Source: an uncultured Clostridia bacterium
GTDB taxonomy: Bacteria; Bacillota; Clostridia; Oscillospirales; Acutalibacteraceae
Length of the DNA stretch: 13,952 nt
Reading direction: 5' to 3'
NCBI GenBank assembly: GCA_904420155.1
Contig: CAJFUH010000229.1
Span: 1 to 13,952 of the forward strand
Every line of letters begins with the position of its first letter. Position 1 is the first letter of the stretch. A model generated the notes under the pieces. That model ran no database searches. It was not told where the DNA came from and saw nothing but the letters and a program-made list of their open reading frames with translations. Position numbers and translations under genes: made by a program. Below, piece by piece: positions 6,635 to 13,848 of the stretch.

Positions 6635-7083
6635 CCTTACATGATTATTTGCAGAATCTCAGTACCGGCCGTCCCCGCCAGGACCAGCAGCACGCTATCT
6701 TTACCTTGGCCAATGAATTGGGACAGCCCCGGCGTCTGGTGATGCCGCCGGAAGGCATGTCCTGCTGGCGCAACGCCGCACTGGCCCTGCAATTGATGGG
6801 CAGGCCCTATTTGGATGCCGCCCTGCCGGATATGATGGGATGGCTTAGGGATATGAGCTGGCCGGGGGCGGAGGAAATCCGCCGCCTGCTGCTGAACACC
6901 GTGCCCAAAGGCAACCTGGCCGAGCTGGTGGAACGTGCTGCGGAACAGGCGATTTCCCAGCAGGACCGCCAATGGATTACAAACCTGGCTTCCCTGCTGG
7001 ACCCCGCCGGGATCACGGCCCGGGACTTTCAAGACGAGGAAACCGCCCGCCTGCTGTTAAAAGAGGCCCAGGCGGAACTGTGA
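6631..7083 (+). CDS. DUF5071-like small protein of unknown function
   Basis: This 150-residue, probably cytosolic, largely helical protein has no signal peptide or membrane segment. The core CWRNAALALQLMG (45-57), followed by LPDMMGWLRDMSWPGAEEI (65-83), resembles the DUF5071 pattern as I remember it (C-W-x-N-A, then a W-L-x-D-x-x-W-P-G block). DUF5071 proteins are small and uncharacterised, and the repeated helical layout recalls HEAT-type repeats. The ATG overlaps the HAD stop codon by 4 bp (ATGA) and has no strong ribosome site of its own (only a G-run about ten bases upstream), so translation is likely coupled to the HAD gene. A terminator follows directly, making this the end of a two-gene unit. 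The domain name is from memory; the function is unknown. Confidence 0.85.
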   Translation: MTLHDYLQNLSTGRPRQDQQHAIFTLANELGQPRRLVMPPEGMSCWRNAALALQLMGRPYLDAALPDMMGWLRDMSWPGAEEIRRLLLNTVPKGNLAELVERAAEQAISQQDRQWITNLASLLDPAGITARDFQDEETARLLLKEAQAEL

Positions 7084-7118
7084 CAGGCGGAAAGAAAACA
7101 ATTGCCCGCCCTGTTTTT
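7083..7118 (+). terminator. Intrinsic terminator of the HAD operon
   Basis: ACAGGCGG (7083-7090) pairs with CCG-C-CCTGT (7106-7114, one bulged C) and is followed by TTTTTCC. It begins at the stop codon of the DUF5071-like gene, as is common for compact operons. Confidence 0.6.
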
Positions 7119-7152
7119 CCTCCGATATCACGCGGCGGTCACAAAGGGGCGG

Positions 7153-7158
7153 TATACT
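7153..7158 (+). promoter_or_regulatory. Putative -10 box of the two-component operon
   Basis: TATACT lies about 100 bases before the response-regulator start and just after the preceding terminator. No recognisable -35 lies at the right distance (ACGCGG), so the promoter may need an activator, plausibly the response regulator itself. The ~90-base leader contains a GC-rich inverted repeat (GGCG with CGCC near 7205). Confidence 0.35.
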
Positions 7159-7257
7159 AAACCTGTTCCCTGGAAAAAAGGGCGCGCGGCCCGGTGGAAG
7201 GAGGCGGCACGCCGCTTCTTGATAGAGATAGAAACCGAAAAAACAGGAGGATGAGGG

Positions 7258-7932
7258 ATGTATCGGATTTTAGTAGTGGACGATGAAGAGCGGATCCGGC
7301 AGATTATCCGGAAATACGCGGAATTTGAAGGGTACCAGGTGGAAGAGGCATCCAACGGGATGCAGGCGGTGCATATCTGCCGCCAGGAGAATTTCGACCT
7401 GATTATTATGGACATCATGATGCCGGAACTGGATGGTTTTTCCGCCTGCAAGGAGATCCGCAAAACCACTTCCACCCCGGTGATCATGCTTTCCGCCCGC
7501 GGGGAGGAATACGACCGCATCCACGGCTTTGAGCTGGGGGTGGACGATTATGTGGTCAAGCCCTTTTCCCCCAAAGAGCTGATGATGCGGGTAGGCGCGA
7601 TCTTAAAGAGGGCCAAAGGCGGCATTGGGGATTCCCAGCGGGAGATGGTGAGTTTCGGGGGCTTGACGGTGGATTTCACCGGCCGTATCGTGTATATCGA
7701 CGGCAAACGGGTGGATATGACCCCCAAAGAATACGAGCTGCTGTTTTACATGGTAAAAAACCGCGGCATCGCCCTGACCCGGGAAAAGCTCATCAACGAA
7801 GTCTGGGGATACGATTTCATGGGGGACGACCGCACGCTGGACACCCACATTAAGCTGCTGCGGAAAAGCTTAGGCCCCTACAGCGGTTATATCGTCACCC
7901 TGCGCGGGGTGGGGTACCGCTTTGAAGCTTAA
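7258..7932 (+). CDS. OmpR/PhoB-family response regulator
   Basis: This is a cytosolic DNA-binding response regulator of 224 residues. The receiver domain (about 2-115) has the acidic pocket Asp8/Asp9, phospho-acceptor Asp52 in IIMDIMMPELDG, Ser79 and Lys101 in VVKPFSP. The winged-helix output domain (about 127-223) has MTPKEYELLFYMVKNRG, LTREKLINEVWGYDFMGDDRTLDTHI and a terminal LRGVGYRFEA, as in PhoB, WalR and VanR proteins. AGGAGG lies seven bases before the ATG. The last 11 bases overlap the histidine kinase gene, so the two form one operon and are a cognate pair. The regulon cannot be inferred; nothing next to the pair (such as an ABC transporter) points to its target. Confidence 0.96.
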   Translation: MYRILVVDDEERIRQIIRKYAEFEGYQVEEASNGMQAVHICRQENFDLIIMDIMMPELDGFSACKEIRKTTSTPVIMLSARGEEYDRIHGFELGVDDYVVKPFSPKELMMRVGAILKRAKGGIGDSQREMVSFGGLTVDFTGRIVYIDGKRVDMTPKEYELLFYMVKNRGIALTREKLINEVWGYDFMGDDRTLDTHIKLLRKSLGPYSGYIVTLRGVGYRFEA

Positions 7933-9415
7933 CCGGATCAGCGTCCGCTGGCAGATTTTTCTCGGTTTTGTGGGTTTTGCCGGGGTACTGCTGGTTTTCC
8001 TGTGGCTGTTCCAGATCGTTTTTCTGGACAGCTTCTATCAGACCATCAAGACGGAAAACATCAAATCCTGCGCCGCCGCCATTGAGCAAAACATTGACAG
8101 CCGGGGGCTTTCCTCCCTGGTAGACGACGTTTCCACCCAGAACGACGTGAGCATCCGGATTTTGGATCTCAATATCAATAACCTGTTTCAGGACCTGTAT
8201 TCCGTGCAGGCGTCCCCGGACAGCGCCATCCACCGCATGGATTTCCAGGATTTATACCAATACTACGCCCGGGCGGAAACGCAGGGGGGGAAGCTGCTGG
8301 AGACCACCACCAACCAGTGGAATACGGAATATTTTATCCGGGGACAAAACGGGAGTATTTACGGCATCGCCCCTCCAACGGACAGAACCAGCAATGAAAG
8401 CCTGCTTTACGTGTCCCTGGTGCCCAGGGAAGACGGTTCCCACGTGATGCTGATGCTCCACTCCCCCATCAGCCCGGTCAACTCCACGGTGGAGACGCTG
8501 CGGGTCCAGCTTTTGATCATCACCGGCATCCTGGTGGTGCTGACCCTGGTGCTCTCTATCGTGCTCTCCCGCACGATTTCCAAGCCCATCGTCAAGGTCA
8601 CCGAATCCGCCAAAGGGCTGGCACGGGGCCAGTATGATATTCCTTTTGAAGAGGAGGGATACAAGGAAATCCAGCAGCTCAACGATACCTTAAGCTATGC
8701 GGCGGGGGAATTGTCGAAAGTGGAAAATCTGCGGCGGGAGCTGATCGCCAATATTTCCCACGACCTGCGCACGCCCCTCACCATGATTACCGGCTACGGC
8801 GAAATCATGCGGGATATCCCGGGGGAGAATACCCCGGAAAACGTGCAGGTCATCATCGACGAGGCCACCCGGCTGAGCAACCTGGTAACCGACCTGTTGG
8901 ACCTGTCCAAACTACAGTCGGGGACCCAATCCCTGACTTTGACGGAATTCAACCTGACCCAGAGCGTGCGTTCTATCCTCAAACGGTATGCCGTACTCAC
9001 CAGCCAAGATGGTTACAAGGTGGATTTCGTATGCCAGGGGGACGTGTATGTCCAGGCGGACGAAATCAAGATTTCCCAGGTGATTTACAACCTGATCAAC
9101 AACGCCATCAACTATGTGGGGGACGATAAGACGGTAATTGTCACCCAAAAGACATCCCCTGGGAAAGTCCGGCTGGAGGTCACGGATCACGGCAAGGGCA
9201 TCGCGCCGGAGGACGTACCCTACATCTGGGACCGTTATTATAAAGTGGATAAGACCCACAAACGCGCGGTGATCGGCACGGGATTGGGGCTGTCCATTGT
9301 AAAATCCGTGCTGGAAATGCACGGCGCGGACTATGGGGTAGAGAGTGAAGAAGGGGTGGGAAGCACCTTCTGGTTTGCACTCAACACGCTGCCAGGCCCG
9401 CCCAAGGGGCATTGA
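7922..9415 (+). CDS. HAMP-containing sensor histidine kinase
   Basis: This is a membrane-bound kinase that phosphorylates the adjacent response regulator, 497 residues. The N-terminal membrane helix is about 12-35, followed by a ~160-residue extracytoplasmic sensor region (36-194). The second membrane helix is about 196-216 and the HAMP linker 217-269 (RTISKPIVKVTESAKGLARGQY). HisKA has His280 in NISHDLRTPLTMITGY. The ATPase domain has the N box QVIYNLINNAINYV (386-399), G1 TDHGKGI (421-427), the F-box-like YIWDRYYKVDK and G2 GTGLGLSI (452-459). The start is TTG at 7922: no in-frame ATG occurs before residue 106, GGGGTGGGG lies about seven bases upstream, and a later start would remove the first membrane helix. 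The sensor region resembles nothing I can name; its ligand is unknown. Confidence 0.95.
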   Translation: MKLNRISVRWQIFLGFVGFAGVLLVFLWLFQIVFLDSFYQTIKTENIKSCAAAIEQNIDSRGLSSLVDDVSTQNDVSIRILDLNINNLFQDLYSVQASPDSAIHRMDFQDLYQYYARAETQGGKLLETTTNQWNTEYFIRGQNGSIYGIAPPTDRTSNESLLYVSLVPREDGSHVMLMLHSPISPVNSTVETLRVQLLIITGILVVLTLVLSIVLSRTISKPIVKVTESAKGLARGQYDIPFEEEGYKEIQQLNDTLSYAAGELSKVENLRRELIANISHDLRTPLTMITGYGEIMRDIPGENTPENVQVIIDEATRLSNLVTDLLDLSKLQSGTQSLTLTEFNLTQSVRSILKRYAVLTSQDGYKVDFVCQGDVYVQADEIKISQVIYNLINNAINYVGDDKTVIVTQKTSPGKVRLEVTDHGKGIAPEDVPYIWDRYYKVDKTHKRAVIGTGLGLSIVKSVLEMHGADYGVESEEGVGSTFWFALNTLPGPPKGH

Positions 9416-9717
9416 CCTGACAAAAGACTGCAAAAGAACAAGCCTGTCCCCAGAAGAGCCACCGGTCGGAAACAACGCGGGGGCAGGGAAAAAAGGAGCC
9501 TCCAATCGCGCAGTGCCAGCGCGATTGGAGGCCCTTCTGGTTATCACAGACGCCCTCCGGCCGTCCCGCCGTTTTTTAAAGGGATTGGGAGTTTCCCTGC
9601 GGGGCGCCCGTGTATTTTGTCCGCCGCCTTTGAAAAAATCTTGATCCGCTTTTTGTCCCGGCGCGGGCGCTTTGGAAGAATTGGGGCAACAGATTCCGTG
9701 GCGAAAGGAGGGATTCC
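9416..9717 (+). other. Intergenic region between the kinase and radical SAM genes
   Basis: This 302-base stretch has no supported gene. It holds the strong inverted repeat at 9498-9532. It also has a weak plus-strand terminator-like element at 9558-9577 (CGGC, loop CGTCCC, GCCG, then TTTTTT). No convincing promoter for the radical SAM gene is visible. An open frame running out of the kinase gene to 9644 is a shadow. Confidence 0.6.
9489..9532 (-). terminator. 14-bp perfect inverted repeat; intrinsic terminator by minus-strand polarity
   Basis: GCCTCCAATCGCGC (9498-9511) pairs perfectly with GCGCGATTGGAGGC (9519-9532) around the loop AGTGCCA. Read on the minus strand the stem is followed by TCC and six T residues, the classic terminator layout. 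Read on the plus strand the tail is CCTTCTGGTT, which is poor. Its position about 80 bases after the kinase stop would suit a terminator for the plus-strand operon, so it may act in both directions. Confidence 0.6.
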
Positions 9718-10602
9718 ATGGAAACGATTCAGGCGAAATCCATCTTATCCCCCTATCATGAGGGGGACCAGTGGTTTGGAGGCAATTACACCTGTAACCT
9801 TTATCGGGGATGCTGCCATGGATGCATCTATTGCGACAGCCGCAGCGCATGCTATGGCATTGAGGATTTTGACACGGTACGGGCCAAAAAAGGCGCAATT
9901 CCCCTGTTTCGCAGGGAGCTAAAGGCAAAACGGCGGGGCGGCATCGTGTTTGCGGGGGCCATGAGCGACCCGTATAACCCCTTTGAGCGATCGCTGAACC
10001 TCACCCGGCAATCCCTGGAGGCCGTCCGGGATTATGGGTTCGGGGTGGCGCTCACCACCAAAAGCGACTTGGTGACGAGGGACATCGACCTCCTTTTGGA
10101 GATAAAACGGCATGCGCCGGCGCTGGTCCTCCTTACCGTGACTACCGTGGAAGATTCCCTCAGCCGGCGGATAGAACCCAACGCCCCTCCCCCGTCCCGC
10201 CGTTTTGCCGCTTTGGAGGAGCTCTCCCGGGCGGGGATTTTTGCGGGGATCCTTATGACGCCGGTACTGCCTTTTTTGGAGGATACCACAGAAAACGTGC
10301 GCGCTATGGCGGAGCGGGCCTCCGGCTGCGGGGGAAAATTCCTGTACGCCCAATTCGGGGTGACTTTGCGCCAAAACCAACGGGACTATTTTTATAAACA
10401 GCTCGACCGGCACTTCCCCGGCCTGTCCGCCCGTTACCAGCGGCAATATGGGGACCGGTATTTCTGCCAAAGCCCCCAGGCCCCCGCCCTATCCCAATGC
10501 TGCCGGGAGGAATGCCGGGCAAGGGGCCTGCTTTCTTCCCAGAAGGAAATCATAAGCGCTTACCAGGACGGATATGAACCCGAACAGCTGCGTTTCTTTT
10601 AG
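9718..10602 (+). CDS. SPL family radical SAM protein
   Basis: This is a predicted cytosolic iron-sulfur enzyme of 294 residues, related to the spore photoproduct lyase (COG1533) group of radical SAM proteins. The cluster motif is C-x3-C-x2-C with Cys32, Cys36 and Cys39 in YRGCCHGCIYCDSR, and Tyr38 in the usual aromatic position. VFAGAMSDPYNPFE is the typical SPL-family segment after the first barrel strands. VALTTKSDLVTRDIDLL and LLTVTTVEDSLSRRIEPNAP are further characteristic strands. The C-terminal part has extra cysteines (CC near 261 and another at 266). It lacks the DNA-lesion-binding features I would expect for a bona fide SplB, so lesion repair should not be assumed. AAGGAGG six bases before the ATG fixes the start. 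It appears monocistronic. Confidence 0.93.
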   Translation: METIQAKSILSPYHEGDQWFGGNYTCNLYRGCCHGCIYCDSRSACYGIEDFDTVRAKKGAIPLFRRELKAKRRGGIVFAGAMSDPYNPFERSLNLTRQSLEAVRDYGFGVALTTKSDLVTRDIDLLLEIKRHAPALVLLTVTTVEDSLSRRIEPNAPPPSRRFAALEELSRAGIFAGILMTPVLPFLEDTTENVRAMAERASGCGGKFLYAQFGVTLRQNQRDYFYKQLDRHFPGLSARYQRQYGDRYFCQSPQAPALSQCCREECRARGLLSSQKEIISAYQDGYEPEQLRFF

Positions 10603-10634
10603 CAGGCAGCGTCCAACCGTCCGGCGCATGTTTT

Positions 10635-10677
10635 TGACCGGCAAGGGAAAAATTCAAATCTTTGGTCATTTTATTTA
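10635..10677 (+). terminator. Possible terminator of the radical SAM gene
   Basis: TGACC (10635-10639) pairs with GGTCA (10664-10668). Inner AAGG/CTTT pairs extend the stem past a small bulge, and the T-rich tail TTTTATTTA follows. The stem is short with a long loop, so the call is tentative. Confidence 0.35.
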
Positions 10678-10706
10678 ATAAAAAAGCTGTTTTTTTTGGA
10701 AACCTG

Positions 10707-10715
10707 TGTTATAAT
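10707..10715 (+). promoter_or_regulatory. Extended -10 promoter of secA
   Basis: TGTTATAAT is a perfect extended -10 element. It is preceded by a T-run and an AT-rich tract around 10670-10698 that could serve as an UP-like element. The -35 position (CTGTTT at 17 bases) is poor. Transcription would start near 10722, about 50 bases before the secA ATG. Confidence 0.65.
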
Positions 10716-10770
10716 GATTAGGATTACGTGAGAAATCAATTTTGGTTTACGATATTTTTGAGGTGACTTT

Positions 10771-13509
10771 ATGAACGTATTGAAATCATTGTTTGGCAAC
10801 TACAGCAAGCGGGAGCTCAAACGGATTCAGCCTATTTGCGACGCCGTGCTGATGAAGGAAGAACGCTATGCGGAGATGGACGATGAGGAACTCATTGAGC
10901 AGACCGACGTCCTCCGCGACCGTTTGGCCGAAGGGGAGACCCTGGACGACATCCTTCCCGACGCGTTTGCCGTATGCCGCGAGGCAGCCTGGCGCGTGCT
11001 GGGGATGAAACACTTCCCGGTACAGATCATCGGCGGCATCGTCCTGCACCAGGGGCGCATTGCGGAAATGAAAACCGGTGAAGGAAAAACGCTGGTGGCG
11101 ACCTTGCCCGCTTACCTGCACGGATTGACTGGCGAAGGCGTTCACATCGTCACCGTCAACGATTACCTGGCCCGACGCGACTCCGAGGAGATGGGCAAGG
11201 TATACCGCTTTTTGGGCTTATCGGTTGGCCTGATTGTCCACGACCTGGACAACGACGCCCGCAAAAAGGCGTATGCGGCGGATATCACCTACGGTACCAA
11301 TAACGAGCTGGGATTCGATTACCTGCGCGACAACATGGTCACCTACAAAGAACAGAAAGTACAGCGCGGGCACGCTTTCGCTATCGTGGACGAAGTGGAC
11401 TCCATCCTGATCGACGAGGCCAGGACGCCGCTGATTATCTCCGGACAGGGGGATAAATCCACTGAGATGTACACCATCGCAGACCGCTTCGCCAAGACTT
11501 TGAAAATGGTCAAGGTGGCGGAGCTGGACGAAAAAGAGGATAACGACGAAAAATACGGCGACGCCGATTACATTGTAGACGAAAAAGCCAAGACCGCCAC
11601 TCTGACACCTTCGGGCGTCAAAAAAGCGGAGGAATATTTCCATCTGGAAAACCTCACCGACGCGGAGAATATCCCGATCCAGCATCACATCAACCAGGCC
11701 ATCAAGGCTTACGGCGTGATGCAGCGGGATATTGAATACGTGGTAAAAGACGGGGAAGTCATCATCGTGGACGAGTTTACCGGCCGTCTCATGTATGGCC
11801 GCCGGTACAACGAGGGCCTGCACCAGGCTATTGAGGCCAAGGAAGGCGTAAAGGTGGAGCATGAATCCAAAACCCTGGCCACCATCACCTTCCAGAACTT
11901 CTTCCGCCTGTATACCCGCCTGTCCGGTATGACCGGTACCGCCATGACGGAAGAGGCGGAATTCAGGGAGATCTACAAGCTGGACGTGGTGGAAATCCCC
12001 ACAAACAAGCCCATGATCCGTGAAGATATGCCGGACGCCATTTTCCGCACGGAAAAAGGCAAGTTTACCGCCGTCATCGACGATATCATCGCAGCCCACG
12101 AAAAAGGCCAGCCGGTGCTGGTGGGTACCATCTCCATTGAAAAATCTGAGCTGCTCAGCCAGATGCTCAAGCGAAAGGGCGTTAAGCACGAGGTATTGAA
12201 CGCCAAATACCACGAAAAGGAAGCGGAAATCGTCGCCCAGGCCGGTAAGAAAGGGGCCGTTACCATCGCCACCAACATGGCGGGCCGCGGTACGGATATC
12301 ATGCTGGGCGGTAACTCCGAATATCTGGCAAAATCCGAAATGCGCCGGATGCAGTACAGCGAAGAGTTGATCGCCGAGGCCACCAGCTTTGCGGAAACCA
12401 AAGACGAGGAAATCCTGGAGGCCCGCAAAACCTTCAAGGAATTGAATAAAAAATACAAAGAGAGCCTCAAAGACGACGCGCAAGAGGTGCGCGAGCTGGG
12501 CGGCCTGTTTATTATGGGTACCGAACGCCATGAATCCCGCCGTATCGACAACCAGCTCCGCGGGCGCGCCGGCCGTCAGGGGGATCCCGGTAAGAGCCGT
12601 TTCTATCTGTCTACAGAGGACGACCTCATGCGCCTGTTCGGCGGCGAACGGATGCAGAGCATCATGGACCGCCTGAATGTGGAAGAAAACGTGCCCATTG
12701 AAAACAAGATGCTCAGCAATACCATTGAGAGCGCTCAGCGCAAGGTGGAGAGCCGCAACTTCGGCATCCGTAAAAACGTGCTGCAATACGACGACGTTAT
12801 GAACCGTCAGCGTGAAATTATTTACGCCCAGCGCGACCAGGTGCTAAATGGGGACAACCTGCGCGATCAGATTATCAAAATGATTCAAAAAACCATCGAA
12901 GCGGTGGTCAAACGCTATCTGCCGGAAGATAGCCTCAAGGACAACTGGAATATGGAGGGCCTGCGGGATTATTTCCGGGGCTGGCTGCTGGACGACGACG
13001 CTTTGCAGTATACCCAGGAAGAGATGGAAAACGTAGAGCCCGACTTCATCATCAAAGAGATCACCGACAAGGCCATGGATCTGTATGAGAAGCGCGAAGA
13101 AGAGTTCGGCGAAGAGATCATGCGCGAATTGGAGCGCGTGGTGCTTCTGAAAAACGTGGATACCAAATGGATGGACCATATCGACAATATGGAAGAGCTC
13201 AAAAAGGGTATCCGCCTGCGCGCCTATGCCCAGCGCGACCCGGTTGTGGATTACCGCCTGGAAGGCTTTGATATGTTCGACGAAATGATCGCCTCTATCC
13301 AGGAGGATACCGCCCGCATGATGCTCACCGTCCGGTTTGCCAACCAGCCGCCCAAGCGCGAGCAAGTGGCCAAACCCACTTCCACCAATATGGACGATTC
13401 CGACAGCGGTCACAAGACCGTGCGCAAAGGTCAAAAGGTGGGCCGGAATGATCCCTGCCCCTGCGGCAGCGGCAAAAAGTACAAGAAATGCTGCGGAAAA
13501 GACGAATAA
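10771..13509 (+). CDS. secA: Preprotein translocase subunit SecA (ATPase)
   Basis: SecA is the motor ATPase of the Sec pathway; it binds SecYEG and drives preproteins across the cytoplasmic membrane. The 912-residue protein is full length. Walker A is MKTGEGKT (100-107) and Walker B lies in IVDEVDSILIDEARTP (205-220). The preprotein cross-linking region follows, including IVDEFTGRLMYGRRYNEGLH. The second nucleotide-binding fold carries TNMAGRGTDIMLGG (about 500-513) and the arginine-rich HESRRIDNQLRGRAGRQGDPG segment. Helical scaffold and wing domains occupy about 600-830. The C-terminal SEC-C zinc motif has Cys896, Cys898, Cys907 and Cys908 in DPCPCGSGKKYKKCC. GAGGTG five bases before the ATG sets the start. 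It has its own extended -10 promoter and a strong terminator about 90 bases after the stop. The release factor gene prfB, often next to secA in Firmicutes, is not present in the following 440 bases. Confidence 0.99.
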   Translation: MNVLKSLFGNYSKRELKRIQPICDAVLMKEERYAEMDDEELIEQTDVLRDRLAEGETLDDILPDAFAVCREAAWRVLGMKHFPVQIIGGIVLHQGRIAEMKTGEGKTLVATLPAYLHGLTGEGVHIVTVNDYLARRDSEEMGKVYRFLGLSVGLIVHDLDNDARKKAYAADITYGTNNELGFDYLRDNMVTYKEQKVQRGHAFAIVDEVDSILIDEARTPLIISGQGDKSTEMYTIADRFAKTLKMVKVAELDEKEDNDEKYGDADYIVDEKAKTATLTPSGVKKAEEYFHLENLTDAENIPIQHHINQAIKAYGVMQRDIEYVVKDGEVIIVDEFTGRLMYGRRYNEGLHQAIEAKEGVKVEHESKTLATITFQNFFRLYTRLSGMTGTAMTEEAEFREIYKLDVVEIPTNKPMIREDMPDAIFRTEKGKFTAVIDDIIAAHEKGQPVLVGTISIEKSELLSQMLKRKGVKHEVLNAKYHEKEAEIVAQAGKKGAVTIATNMAGRGTDIMLGGNSEYLAKSEMRRMQYSEELIAEATSFAETKDEEILEARKTFKELNKKYKESLKDDAQEVRELGGLFIMGTERHESRRIDNQLRGRAGRQGDPGKSRFYLSTEDDLMRLFGGERMQSIMDRLNVEENVPIENKMLSNTIESAQRKVESRNFGIRKNVLQYDDVMNRQREIIYAQRDQVLNGDNLRDQIIKMIQKTIEAVVKRYLPEDSLKDNWNMEGLRDYFRGWLLDDDALQYTQEEMENVEPDFIIKEITDKAMDLYEKREEEFGEEIMRELERVVLLKNVDTKWMDHIDNMEELKKGIRLRAYAQRDPVVDYRLEGFDMFDEMIASIQEDTARMMLTVRFANQPPKREQVAKPTSTNMDDSDSGHKTVRKGQKVGRNDPCPCGSGKKYKKCCGKDE

Positions 13510-13525
13510 AAGGATCGTATGTTTT

Positions 13526-13599
13526 CCTCTTTGCGGCTAACCGCAAGAGGCAGCAAGATATTTCATAAAAATATTTTTCACAGGGTATCGTATACCCTG
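13526..13599 (+). repeat. Two inverted repeats in the secA 3' region
   Basis: The first hairpin (13526-13550) pairs CCTCTTTGCGG with CCGCAAGAGG with one bulged T and the loop CTAA. The second (13581-13599) pairs CAGGGTAT with ATACCCTG around CGT and is flanked by T5 on the left and A5 on the right. Neither has a terminator-type U-run on the plus strand. Together with the terminator that follows they form three hairpins in about 120 bases, possibly 3'-end stabilising structures. Confidence 0.6.
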
Positions 13600-13644
13600 A
13601 AAAACAAAATGAGGGCCGTGTATGACGGCCCTCATTTTGTTTTT
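13600..13644 (+). terminator. Strong intrinsic terminator after secA, probably bidirectional
   Basis: A near-ideal perfect stem of about 20 base pairs runs from 13600-13619 to 13625-13644, with a GAGGGCCGT core pairing with ACGGCCCTC and the loop GTATG. The arms end in A-rich and T-rich runs on both sides, so a U-run follows the GC core on either strand. It ends secA transcription and could serve a convergent minus-strand gene. Confidence 0.93.
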
Positions 13645-13848
13645 AAAAGCGCAGACTTTTTCTATTAACAAAATAAATCTCTTACAGACCCTCTTTTGTA
13701 CCCTTTCTCTTACACGAAAGAAAAAGAGAGAGCAGGCGGCTTGAACGCATTCAAAAATAAGCTTACTTTAAGAAAGCTTTCAAAAAATCTAAATAATAGA
13801 AAGGAAACTTGTTGCTGGTGTTCCAACCTATGTATTACCATAGATCCT
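13645..13848. other. AT-rich intergenic tail
   Basis: This stretch is clearly more AT-rich than the rest of the window and has no supported gene. It contains AAGCTT at 13759-13764 and again at 13774-13779, able to pair. On the minus strand that hairpin is followed by ATTTTTG, a weak terminator-like arrangement for anything entering from the right. A purine-rich tract (GAAAGAAAAAGAGAGAG) lies near 13720. Confidence 0.5.

Noticed and set aside
9345..9644. 99-residue plus-strand frame starting in the kinase 3' end
   Set aside because: It is out of frame with the kinase, passes through the 14-bp inverted repeat, and has no ribosome site.
8912..9928. 338-residue minus-strand frame spanning the kinase end, the intergenic region and the radical SAM start
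   Set aside because: It overlaps two well-supported plus-strand genes and crosses the terminator hairpin at 9489-9532; no motif is seen.
9718..10602. Spore photoproduct lyase (SplB) as a specific function
   Set aside because: The protein belongs to the broader SPL-like radical SAM group, but nothing visible shows the lesion-binding features of true SplB, so only the family name is given.
11218..12786. 522-residue minus-strand open frame antisense to secA
   Set aside because: It lies wholly inside secA, reads as a codon-bias shadow (Phe/Val/His-rich), and has no start signal.
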